Source of the DNA: an uncultured Sphingobacteriales bacterium | GTDB lineage: Bacteria > Bacteroidota > Bacteroidia > Chitinophagales > Chitinophagaceae | NCBI GenBank assembly: GCA_937871285.1 | Contig: CALMQS010000108.1 | Coordinates: forward strand, 1 to 64,000 | Direction: 5' to 3' | Length of the DNA stretch: 64,000 nucleotides | Shown: piece after piece, positions 41,319-49,235 of the stretch | Layout: every line of letters begins with the position of its first letter | Numbering within the stretch: position 1 is the stretch's first letter | Position numbers and translations under genes: made by a program | Notes under the pieces: model-generated | The model's input: the letters and a program-made list of their open reading frames with translations, nothing else | Databases searched by the model: none | Told to the model about the DNA's origin: nothing

Positions 41319-43121
41319 CTACAGCAATCCGGGGGGCGGTATGCCGCGGGGAATGGCCGCTATTAACCTTTTCGTATAGGCGCTTTGGGGAGCGTTATAT
41401 ACCTCTTCCGCAACGCCGGTTTCCTCTATTTTTCCCTGGTACATTACCAGTATACGATCGCTGATATAACGAACTACCGAAAGATCATGCGAGATAAAGA
41501 GCGCGGCAAACCCGAATGCTTCTTTTACATCGTTAAGCAAATTAAGCACCTGGGCCTGTACGCTTACATCCAGCGCGGAAACAGATTCATCACAAACAAT
41601 AAATGAAGGACGCAAAGCCAGAGCCCGTGCAATGCCTATGCGCTGCCGCTGTCCGCCGCTGAATTCATGCGGATAGCGGTTATAATGATCAGCATTCAGG
41701 TTTACTTTTTCCAGGATATTAATGATCCAATCTCTCCTGCCCTTATTGCTTCCTCCTAACCCGTGTATATACATGGCTTCCTGTATGGCGCTTCCTACCG
41801 TAAGGCGCGGATTAAGGGAGGAATAAGGATCCTGGAAAATGATCTGAAAATCTTTGCGCATATGCCGCAACTGTGCAGGAGATAAATGCAGTAAATTTTG
41901 TTTCTTAAAATAAACAGCCCCGCCTGTAGGATCAATTAAACGGAGCAGGCTTCTTCCCAATGTTGTTTTACCACAGCCGGATTCTCCTACCAGGCCCACC
42001 ATTTCACCTTTGTATATATTAAAGCTCACATCATCCACCGCCTTTATATAACGCCGGGGTGTACCCCTTCTTTTTCTTTCCGAAGGGAACCATACTTTCA
42101 GGTTTTGAACTTCCACCAGCGGATGAACGTATGCCGTACCCTCCTGTTCCGTTTTACCGGGAACGGCTTTAATTTCAGCATTGCTATTCTGCTCTTTATG
42201 CAACCCATTACCTGCTTTACTTTTTGCAACCCCGGGTTGCCGCTCTTTCCTTATTATGCTGCCATCCTCATTCATTTCCATAAAGTCGCCTACCACCGGA
42301 AGCCTTTCTTCTTTTGCATGCAATACAGGGCGGCACTCCAGCAGCGCCCTGGTATACGGATGACGGGGATTGGTGAACAGTGCCTGTGTTGTATTTTGTT
42401 CAACAATTTCTCCCCTGAACATTACTATAATGCGATCTGCAATTTCAGCCACCAGGCCAAGGTCATGACTGATGAAAATAACACCAATATCCTTTTCCGC
42501 CTGCAATGCTTTTATTAAACGGAGAATGTTTTGCTGAACGGTTACATCCAAAGCAGTAGTGGGTTCATCGGCTATGAGCAGCAGCGGTTCACAGCTCATG
42601 GCCATGGCAATCATTACCCTTTGCTTTTGCCCGCCGCTTATTTCATGCGGGAAGCGGCTGAACATGGCGGCAGGCTCAGGTAACTGAACTTTTTCAAATA
42701 ATTCAACTGTTTTTTGCTTAGCGGCCGCAGCGCTAACAGCCTGGTGCAGCATTATGGCTTCCATTACCTGGTTACCACAGGTGTATAAGGGGTTGAGCGA
42801 GGTCATCGGTTCCTGAAAGATCATGGAAATCTGGTTGCCTCTTACGGCCTGCATTTCTTTTTCAGACAAACGCAACAGATCAACGCCCGCTTCACCCTGC
42901 GCCGAAAATAGAATACTGCCGCTGGTATATTCGGCAGGCGGTACCGGTAATAACTGAAGGATGGCAAGCGAGGTAACTGATTTTCCGGAACCCGACTCTC
43001 CTACTATAGCTACGGTTTCGCCCCGGTTTACAGAAAACGATATGTTGTGCAATGCCGGCGTTAGTTTTTTCTCCTGCCGGAAGCCAATGCCCAGGTTTTG
43101 TATGGATAATAGCGGAAACAT
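41319..43121 (-). CDS. Peptide-type ABC transporter, two fused ATPase domains
   Basis: A 600-residue protein made of two nucleotide-binding domains of the DppD/DppF (OppD/OppF) type. First half: GESGSGKS, SGGQKQRVMIAMAM, DEPTTALD and the HPYTRALLEC oligopeptide-transporter tail. Second half, from about residue 335: GESGCGKTTLGRSLL, SGGQRQRIGIARAL, DESVSALDVS. In most systems these are two proteins forming a heterodimer; here they are one chain joined by a polar linker (about 280-330). Permease and binding-protein genes are not adjacent. Seven bases separate it from the AMP nucleosidase gene, which precedes it on the same strand. Confidence 0.93.
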   Translation of the reverse strand: MFPLLSIQNLGIGFRQEKKLTPALHNISFSVNRGETVAIVGESGSGKSVTSLAILQLLPVPPAEYTSGSILFSAQGEAGVDLLRLSEKEMQAVRGNQISMIFQEPMTSLNPLYTCGNQVMEAIMLHQAVSAAAAKQKTVELFEKVQLPEPAAMFSRFPHEISGGQKQRVMIAMAMSCEPLLLIADEPTTALDVTVQQNILRLIKALQAEKDIGVIFISHDLGLVAEIADRIIVMFRGEIVEQNTTQALFTNPRHPYTRALLECRPVLHAKEERLPVVGDFMEMNEDGSIIRKERQPGVAKSKAGNGLHKEQNSNAEIKAVPGKTEQEGTAYVHPLVEVQNLKVWFPSERKRRGTPRRYIKAVDDVSFNIYKGEMVGLVGESGCGKTTLGRSLLRLIDPTGGAVYFKKQNLLHLSPAQLRHMRKDFQIIFQDPYSSLNPRLTVGSAIQEAMYIHGLGGSNKGRRDWIINILEKVNLNADHYNRYPHEFSGGQRQRIGIARALALRPSFIVCDESVSALDVSVQAQVLNLLNDVKEAFGFAALFISHDLSVVRYISDRILVMYQGKIEETGVAEEVYNAPQSAYTKRLIAAIPRGIPPPGLL

Positions 43122-43128
43122 CGGGGGA

Positions 43129-43899
43129 TCAAAATCTCAAATGCCTTACGGTTAAGCCGTCGTTGATCAGTTGCTTTAAGGAATCAATACCAATCTTTAT
43201 ATGCGTTGCCACAAATGCTTCCGTTATTTTTTTATCGCTCTCCTCCGTTTTAACGCCTTCGGGTATCATAGGCTGATCACTGACCAGTAAAAGCGCTCCG
43301 GTAGGAATTTTATTGTAAAATCCAACCGAAAAAATAGTAGCCGTTTCCATATCAATCGCGTATGCTCTTATGCGCTGAAGATAAGCCTTGAATTCCTCAT
43401 CATGCTCCCATACGCGCCGGTTGGTAGTATACACCGTGCCTGTCCAGTAGTCAACGCCATAATCCCTGATAGTGGTTGAAATAGCTTTCTGCAGCGCGAA
43501 GGCAGGTAAGGCCGGAACCTCGGCAGGAAAGTAATCGTTGGATGTACCTTCACCACGTATAGCAGCTATGGGAAGGATCAGGTCGCCCAGTTTGTTCCTT
43601 TTTTTTAATCCGCCGCACTTACCTAAAAACAATACGGCCCTGGGTTCAATAGCAGTAAGCAAATCCATAATGGTTGCCGCTCCGGGGCTTCCCATTCCAA
43701 AATTTATAATAGTAATCCCTTCTGCTGTAGCACAGGGCATCGGGCGATCCCTGCCGGTTACTTCAACACCATTCGATTCAGCAAAATAACTGACGTAGCC
43801 GCTAAAGTTGGTTAACAATATATATTTTCCAAAGTTTTTAAGCTTTTCACCGGTATAACGGGGCAGCCAGTTTTTAACAATATTCTCTTTTGTTTGCAT
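43129..43899 (-). CDS. amn: AMP nucleosidase
   Basis: A 256-residue phosphorylase-fold enzyme splitting AMP into adenine and ribose 5-phosphate. Key segments: INFGMGSPGAATIMDLL, LFLGKCGGL, VYTTNRRVWEHD and AIDMETATIFSVGF, the nucleoside-phosphorylase signature with the conserved Met-Glu. It is the short form common in Bacteroidota, lacking the N-terminal regulatory domain of the enterobacterial enzyme. It is divergent from the HSDR_N protein gene and heads a two-gene unit with the ABC ATPase. Confidence 0.92.
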   Translation of the reverse strand: MQTKENIVKNWLPRYTGEKLKNFGKYILLTNFSGYVSYFAESNGVEVTGRDRPMPCATAEGITIINFGMGSPGAATIMDLLTAIEPRAVLFLGKCGGLKKRNKLGDLILPIAAIRGEGTSNDYFPAEVPALPAFALQKAISTTIRDYGVDYWTGTVYTTNRRVWEHDEEFKAYLQRIRAYAIDMETATIFSVGFYNKIPTGALLLVSDQPMIPEGVKTEESDKKITEAFVATHIKIGIDSLKQLINDGLTVRHLRF

Positions 43900-43939
43900 A
43901 CCTCTTTAAATGGCTAATTTAGCAAATTCATTTTTAAGT

Positions 43940-44380
43940 ATGATTAAAATAGCATACCCTGCACATCCGTATAAGATCAAAACCGAAAATGGCAAGGAGC
44001 TTATTTTTGATACCATCCGTAAACAATGGGTAGCGCTTACCCCCGAGGAGTGGGTAAGGCAAAATTTCCTTCAATATTTGTTACAGGTAAAAAAATACCC
44101 CGGCGCATTAATAGCCGTAGAAAAAGAAATCCGGCTGGGCGAGCTCGTTAAGCGTTGCGATATTGTAATTTACGATAACACCGCAACTCCCCTGCTAATG
44201 GCAGAATGCAAGGCAATGGATGTAAACGTTAATGCTGCGGCTGCAGAACAGATTATACGGTATAACATTTCCCTGCCTGTAAGATACCTGGTTATTACCA
44301 ACGGCTCCTATTGTTTTGCATTTGAAAGAACCGGAAAAAAATTCCACCTGCTGAGGGAAATACCGGGATGGAACCCATAG
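43940..44380 (+). CDS. Type I restriction enzyme R N-terminal domain (HSDR_N) protein
   Basis: A protein of about 146 residues starting MIKIAYPAHPYKIKTENGK. It corresponds to the stand-alone HSDR_N-like nuclease fold, with the PD-(D/E)xK pattern visible as CDIVIYD followed by MAECKA. No helicase, methylase or specificity subunit is nearby, so it is not a restriction system; such stand-alone proteins are widespread in Bacteroidota with unknown roles. ATG at 43940 is chosen because the upstream in-frame extension overlaps the short divergent promoter region. Confidence 0.85.
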   Translation: MIKIAYPAHPYKIKTENGKELIFDTIRKQWVALTPEEWVRQNFLQYLLQVKKYPGALIAVEKEIRLGELVKRCDIVIYDNTATPLLMAECKAMDVNVNAAAAEQIIRYNISLPVRYLVITNGSYCFAFERTGKKFHLLREIPGWNP

Positions 44381-44396
44381 GAAAATAAAAGCACGA

Positions 44397-45812
44397 TTAT
44401 TCCTCCACGGTTTTCGGGCTTTCATAATCCTTTATCTTATTGTACAGGGTTTTACGATCTATTTTAAGAATTTCCGCCGCCTTTGTTTTATTATAATTTA
44501 CCTGTTTCAACACCTTTAAAATCGTTTCATACTCTGCCTGCGATGCAGCTCCTTTAAGGTCGGGGCCTTTTAATGATGCCGTATGAAAAACAGGTTCCTT
44601 TGAAATTTCACCAAATGGTGCCGGTTGCATCATTTCGACAGGCAATACGGAAGAGCCGATAAAGGGGGCATTGGTTAATAATGCAGCACGGCGGATGACG
44701 TTCCTGAATTCGCGCAGGTTGCCGGGCCACGCGTATTGTATAAATAATTGCAGCACCTCATCGTCAAACCCTTCAATATTCTTATCTAATTCGTAACAGG
44801 CTTTTTGCAGAAAGAAATCGGCAAACAGCAGGATATCTTCTTTACGATTCCTCAGCGGGGGTATATAAATAGAAAATTCATTAAAGCGGTGAAAAAGATC
44901 TTCCCGGAATTTTCCTTTACGGTATCCATCCTGCAGGTCTTCGTTAGAAGCTACTATGATCCTGATGTCCAGGTTCATTTCCTTAGTGCCTCCTACCCTT
45001 TTAAATTTCCGTTCCTGTATTACACGTAAAAGGGCGGCCTGCACATCAATAGGGAGGTTGGCTACTTCATCTAAAAAAATAGTGCCGCCATTTGCCATTT
45101 CAAAATGACCTTCCTTGTCCGTTACAGCGCCGGTAAAAGATCCTTTCACATGTCCGAACAGCTCACTGCCCGCCAGTTCTTTTGATAAAGTGCCACAGTC
45201 TAAGGCAATAAAAGGCTTACCTGCCCTGTTGCTGTACTGATGAATTGTTTTTCCTATTACCTCCTTGCCGGTTCCGCTTTCTCCATATAATATAACACTG
45301 TAAGGCGTAGGCGCTACCAGTTTAATCTGCTTATACAACTCTTTGGTAGCGGGGTCTCTGCCTATCAGGTATTCGTCATTTAACGGCACCGGTTTTCCTT
45401 TATGGTTAATGCTGCCTGCATCAGCAGCTGATGCAGGTCTCCCCGCATTGGAAACATACTCCTGTGATTTTTTAATAACACTCAATACTTCGTCGGGAAT
45501 AAGCGGCTTGGCTATGTAATCAAATGCGCCCTGCTTAATAATATCAACGGCAGTTTTAATATCGGAATAGCCGGTAATAATAATAACCGTTGTAGCAGGC
45601 TTCAACGTTTTTATTTCCTTTAGCACTTCATGTCCTTCTTTATCGCCCAGTCTAAAGTCACATAGTACGATATCAAAATGGCTTTCTTTAAATTTAGATA
45701 ATCCTGAATTTCCCGTATATGCCGTTTCCGTTTCAAAACCTTTACGTTGTAAAAACCTGCTCAGCAATGCGCACATGTCCATATCATCATCTACTACCAA
45801 TATTCTACTCAT
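44397..45812 (-). CDS. NtrC-family sigma-54-dependent response regulator
   Basis: A 471-residue regulator. Receiver domain 1-120 with phosphoacceptor Asp52 (LCDFRLGD). AAA+ domain about 146-385 with Walker A GESGTGKE (177-184), GSFTGA (224-229; the usual GAFTGA loop with Ser for Ala) and GGTIFLDEV. C-terminal Fis-type helix-turn-helix (NYNKTKAAEILKIDRKTLYNKI). It activates RNA polymerase carrying sigma-54. The likely partner kinase is encoded at 47381-48796 and a probable target promoter lies at 46264-46279. Confidence 0.94.
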   Translation of the reverse strand: MSRILVVDDDMDMCALLSRFLQRKGFETETAYTGNSGLSKFKESHFDIVLCDFRLGDKEGHEVLKEIKTLKPATTVIIITGYSDIKTAVDIIKQGAFDYIAKPLIPDEVLSVIKKSQEYVSNAGRPASAADAGSINHKGKPVPLNDEYLIGRDPATKELYKQIKLVAPTPYSVILYGESGTGKEVIGKTIHQYSNRAGKPFIALDCGTLSKELAGSELFGHVKGSFTGAVTDKEGHFEMANGGTIFLDEVANLPIDVQAALLRVIQERKFKRVGGTKEMNLDIRIIVASNEDLQDGYRKGKFREDLFHRFNEFSIYIPPLRNRKEDILLFADFFLQKACYELDKNIEGFDDEVLQLFIQYAWPGNLREFRNVIRRAALLTNAPFIGSSVLPVEMMQPAPFGEISKEPVFHTASLKGPDLKGAASQAEYETILKVLKQVNYNKTKAAEILKIDRKTLYNKIKDYESPKTVEE

Positions 45813-46083
45813 ATCAGATTCGTTTTAAAGTATGACTAAGTTAGTTGAAAACATTTAAATTCCCATCCCGGCTTTTAAAACAGCCTGTTTATCGTTGTAG
45901 TATCTGTATCTCATATATTGAATTTAAAAGCCACTGCCTGTAACAGTGGCCCAACTTGCCGCTCTTCATTCATCCTGTTCAAAATAAAACAAGCAGGCGG
46001 CAGATTACATAATCGAAACTACCCCTTTTCATTTTACTATTTTTCAGATATGAACTTAAAAACCCTGCCAATGGCTTAAAGTT

Positions 46084-46101
46084 GCTATGGAATTCAATAG
46101 C
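46084..46101. promoter_or_regulatory. 18-base palindrome, possible enhancer for the NtrC-like activator
   Basis: GCTATGGAATTCAATAGC is a dyad with one mismatched pair (positions 6 and 13), centred about 170 bases upstream of the sigma-54 promoter, within the usual range for enhancer sites. Confidence 0.4.
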
Positions 46102-46263
46102 ATATTCAATGCTTTGGTAAACGTGTTGAGTATAATCGTCATATTGGGGAAATTAATACCCGAAAAAAAATATTTATTAACCTACAGCATATATAAATAA
46201 ATAACCGTATGCATAAATACTGCAATTGGTTATCTCATTTAAAAAATTTCTTCGGTTATACTA

Positions 46264-46279
46264 TGGCAGGTAACTTGCA
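46264..46279 (+). promoter_or_regulatory. Sigma-54 promoter of the response regulator gene
   Basis: TGGCAGGTAACTTGCA matches the consensus TGGCACG-N4-TTGCW at all but one defined position, with the invariant GG and GC exactly ten bases apart. The expected start is near 46290, about 40 bases before the ATG. Confidence 0.8.
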
Positions 46280-46330
46280 ATAAAGCCCGGAAAGAATTAT
46301 TGTACTTTTGAAAATAGGTGAGCCCTTTGT

Positions 46331-46684
46331 ATGAAAGCTTTGATTATAGATGACGAATTAGATATATGCTATTTACTAAGCGGGATATTAAAACAGCAGC
46401 ATTTCAGTACCCGGTATGTAACTTCCCTGTCGGATGCGGAAGCTGCTCTACAAAATGACCCGCCTTCGATCATCTTCCTCGACAATCATTTGCCGGATGG
46501 ATTAGGAATTGATTTCATTCAATTTATCAAATCCAGGTACCCTGTGAGCAAAATAATAATGATCACCGCCCATGATAGTCCCGCCGAACATAGAAGAGCC
46601 TATGCAGAAGGCGTGGACCTTTTTATTCCCAAACCATTTACAAAAGAAAAGATCCATTCCGCCATCAGCCAGGTAACCGCATAG
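46331..46684 (+). CDS. Single-domain response regulator (CheY-like)
   Basis: A 117-residue receiver domain with acidic pocket IIDDE (residues 5-9), phosphoacceptor Asp51 (IIFLDNHLPDG), a Thr in MITAHD and Lys in FIPKPF. No output domain is attached, so it acts by protein contact or as a phosphate sink. Its sigma-54 promoter places it under the neighbouring NtrC-like activator, making it a likely feedback element of that pathway. Confidence 0.93.
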   Translation: MKALIIDDELDICYLLSGILKQQHFSTRYVTSLSDAEAALQNDPPSIIFLDNHLPDGLGIDFIQFIKSRYPVSKIIMITAHDSPAEHRRAYAEGVDLFIPKPFTKEKIHSAISQVTA

Positions 46685-46858
46685 TATTTATTTACTCACA
46701 CTGTAGAATTTAATGCACGTTTTTCTGCTTAAGCCACATCAGGCTTATTATTCCGGTATCGTCAAATCCTTATTACATCAGCCTTCCGGGATGTTTTAAT
46801 TTTTGGCAAACTTTTTTAATATGAATAGATAATTCAAAATCATCTTAAATTATTCAAT

Positions 46859-47011
46859 ATGGGAAATTTACTGTACCTGGTAGCGGTAATTTTAGTTATT
46901 GCCTGGGCTATCGGCTTTTTAGGTTATCATGCTTCGGGATTAATACACATTCTCTTAGTAATTGCCGTGATAGTTGTTCTGTTAAGGATAATAAGAGGCG
47001 CGGCCAATTAA
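46859..47011 (+). CDS. Small two-helix membrane protein (lmo0937-like)
   Basis: A 50-residue protein starting MGNLLYLVAVILVIAWAIGF, with two hydrophobic helices separated by GYHASGLIH and a basic tail (LLRIIRGAAN). It matches the lmo0937/DUF5670 pattern of tiny stress-associated membrane proteins. It is followed 52 bases later by a CsbD gene, a pairing common in Bacteroidota stress regions. TTGGCA at 46804-46809 looks like a -24 element but lacks a proper -12 element. Confidence 0.85.
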   Translation: MGNLLYLVAVILVIAWAIGFLGYHASGLIHILLVIAVIVVLLRIIRGAAN

Positions 47012-47063
47012 TTAACCCCGCGATAAAGAAGGCAAATTTATTATTTTACTAAAAAGATTTATT

Positions 47064-47255
47064 ATGGAAAGCTGGAAATTAAAATTAAAAGGCAACTGGA
47101 ATGAAGTAAAAGGAAAGATCAAACAAAAATACAGCAACATTACAGATGATGATCTCCTGTATGAAGAAGGAAAAGATGATGAACTGTTAGGGAAGATCCA
47201 GCAAAAGATAGGGCAAACAAAAGAAGAGGTAAAAAAGTGGATAGAAAGTTTATAA
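47064..47255 (+). CDS. CsbD-family stress protein
   Basis: A 63-residue, highly charged helical protein with the CsbD pattern LKLKGNWNEVKGKIKQKYSNITDDDL and a C-terminal repeat GKIQQKIGQTKEEVKKW. CsbD proteins accumulate under general stress; their molecular role is unknown. A terminator lies downstream at 47341-47367. Confidence 0.92.
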   Translation: MESWKLKLKGNWNEVKGKIKQKYSNITDDDLLYEEGKDDELLGKIQQKIGQTKEEVKKWIESL

Positions 47256-47340
47256 CGCCGGGCCAACGGGTATCCGGTTCTATCGCGGCAATTCGAAGCA
47301 CTAATTTACAGGGCCTGAATTTACCGCATCGTATAAACGC

Positions 47341-47367
47341 AAGGGGGGAGCGAAAACTCCTCCTTTT
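47341..47367. terminator. Terminator between csbD and the kinase gene
   Basis: AAGGGGGGAG and CTCCTCCTTTT pair with slight imperfection around CGAAAA. Located between convergent genes, it can serve the plus strand through its short T-run. Confidence 0.6.
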
Positions 47368-47380
47368 GCATTTAAACAGG

Positions 47381-48796
47381 TTAAGCAAAGTTGAATGAAA
47401 TAATGAAACGCGTTCCTTTACCAGGCTCGCTATCTACATTGATATTGCCTTTGTGACTTAATATAATATTCTCGGTATTGGTTAACCCCAGGCCTGTTCC
47501 CTTCGCTTTTTTACTGTAATACGGCTCAAATAATTTGTTCAGTGTTTCACTGTCCATTCCACTTCCGTTATCTTCAATTTCAATGATACATTTATCATGT
47601 TCGCCATAAGTTAATATCGTTAATATCCCTTTACCGGGTTCCATAGCTTCAATGGCATTAACGATAATATTCAAAAAAGCTATCTTAATTTTTTCTTTAT
47701 CAACAGTAATATTACAAATGTCTCTGTCGTAATTTTTAATAATCTTAATGTCATTCAGCGTCAGCCTGTCTTCCGCCAGCTGCAGGGCTTCATCTAATAA
47801 ATCATTTACTGAAACTGCCTCCGCTGTAAGCTCTATAAATTTAGTAGAATTCAGCAATTCGGTAATGAGCATATTAATACGGTGGCTGTTCCGGGTAATC
47901 ATGTCATAGAAAACATTCCTTTCTTGCCGATCGGAATCCGTTTCTGTTCTGAGCTGGTCTACAGACAGGTTAATGTTCGTGAGGGGATTTCGTACCTCAT
48001 GCGCAATGGTTCGGGCTATGCGGCCCGTAGCTGTAAATTTTTCCATCCTGCGCATTTCAAGCAATTCCCTGTTTGCTTTATCTAATTGCTTCACTCTCTC
48101 TTCCAGCTCTTCGCGATACGTTTCGGCCCTCCTGTCGGCAAGACGCCGTGCCCTGTTTTCAGTAACATAAGTAATAAAGCCAAAAACAAAGAGCAATAAA
48201 GCCACGATAAGGGAAACAATAACAACTGTGTTGAGTAAATGATTGCGGGATTGAAGATCATCATTTCTGTTATCCAGGATATCGCGTTCAGAGTCCTGCA
48301 TAATTTTAATAATGGTTCTAAGGCTGTCCATATTTGCTTTCCCTTCCTTTTCGTAGTATAGTATACTATCAGTCAGGCGGTAATCATTTTCGGTAAACTG
48401 AACAATAGCATTATTGAGGAAGTCGTATTTCCGGTCCATCAGCTTCTTGGCCTCCTGCATCATATCGCGCTGTGTTTTGCTGTTAATGATCTGTGTAAGC
48501 AAATCATAAAACAATGGCCCCGCCTTTACCTTACTCTGATGATAAGGCGTTAAAAAGCTTTTGTCCTTACTGATTATAAACCCCCTGAAACCCAATTCCG
48601 CATCTTTCATGAGGGAAAGAAAATCTTCCAGGTTATGAATTACCTTATTTGTATGCCCAATAAGCCTGGACTGCTCAAGTACCTGCCTGTTGATATACAG
48701 GGTGATCAGGTAAGAAATAAGTAAAATCAGGAACGCGGAGCCATAGCCCACCCTGATCCGTTTATCAATCCTGAATTTTTTTATGATCCGTTTCAT
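47381..48796 (-). CDS. CHASE3-domain sensor histidine kinase (NtrB/AtoS-like)
   Basis: A 471-residue kinase: membrane helix about 18-36, periplasmic CHASE3 domain about 40-185 (DAELGFRGFIISKDKSFL), second helix about 188-210, coiled-coil linker to 250, HisKA domain with His266 (IARTIAHEVRNPL) and an HATPase domain (NAIEAMEPGKG, EDNGSGM, GTGLGLTN). The HEVRNPL form is typical of kinases that partner NtrC-like regulators. The nearest such regulator is at 44397-45812, so this pair probably forms one pathway. Confidence 0.92.
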   Translation of the reverse strand: MKRIIKKFRIDKRIRVGYGSAFLILLISYLITLYINRQVLEQSRLIGHTNKVIHNLEDFLSLMKDAELGFRGFIISKDKSFLTPYHQSKVKAGPLFYDLLTQIINSKTQRDMMQEAKKLMDRKYDFLNNAIVQFTENDYRLTDSILYYEKEGKANMDSLRTIIKIMQDSERDILDNRNDDLQSRNHLLNTVVIVSLIVALLLFVFGFITYVTENRARRLADRRAETYREELEERVKQLDKANRELLEMRRMEKFTATGRIARTIAHEVRNPLTNINLSVDQLRTETDSDRQERNVFYDMITRNSHRINMLITELLNSTKFIELTAEAVSVNDLLDEALQLAEDRLTLNDIKIIKNYDRDICNITVDKEKIKIAFLNIIVNAIEAMEPGKGILTILTYGEHDKCIIEIEDNGSGMDSETLNKLFEPYYSKKAKGTGLGLTNTENIILSHKGNINVDSEPGKGTRFIISFNFA

Positions 48797-49235
48797 GCAT
48801 ATTTAAAATAAAAGCTGAAGATCCGGTAAAGTAAACGAAAGAAAAGAAGTTTACGGGCTAGCTTTCACCCACCCGTATTTAGTAAAAATAGTACCAAAAA
48901 GAAGATAAAGCTAAAAAATGAAAAAACGGTATAACACTTATCCGAACACAGCTCAATGGTATCAGATATGCTTTTTTGCAATTAAAGCTGCTTAGCGATA
49001 CCGTTTTTGCAACATCAAACTGAAGCAGGGCCTCAGGGGGCTGTTGCTTAGATTACGCCCCTTATTTCCAGTCCCTCCCCGCCTTACACTTCTGCTACGC
49101 CCAATTTACCTGTATATACCTGCCGTTCGCTTTTATTGGGATCAATATTAAAATCCTGCATAAATGTTAATGTAAGTAAAAAATATGTTACCGCATTTGA
49201 GTATCCCCAATTCTGCATATCCTCTCTTACCCATA
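48797..49235. other. Intergenic region with an 11-base inverted repeat
   Basis: No gene is visible. AAAAACGGTAT (48922-48932) and ATACCGTTTTT (48998-49008) are perfect inverted arms 65 bases apart. An ECF sigma gene, which usually precedes fecR, is absent. Confidence 0.5.

Larger units (their letters stand above)
45813..46330. other. Long intergenic region with control sites
   Basis: No gene is seen in these 518 bases. They hold a hairpin GCCACTG/CAGTGGC (45930-45950) that reads as a weak terminator on the minus strand, an 18-base palindrome (46084-46101), and a sigma-54 promoter (46264-46279). Between the palindrome and the promoter the DNA is A/T-rich, consistent with looping. Confidence 0.6.

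Noticed and set aside
43940..44380. Restriction-modification locus
   Set aside because: Only an HSDR_N-like domain is present; no methylase, specificity or helicase gene lies nearby.
46510..46530. Second FNR-type box (TTGATTTCATTCAA)
   Set aside because: One half-site is mismatched and it lies inside the response regulator coding region.
46801..46818. Second sigma-54 promoter before the small membrane protein
   Set aside because: TTGGCA fits the -24 element but the invariant GC of the -12 element is replaced by TA at the right distance.
48856..48872. Sigma-54 promoter for the histidine kinase on the minus strand
   Set aside because: GG and GC have the right spacing, but nearly all other consensus positions differ.
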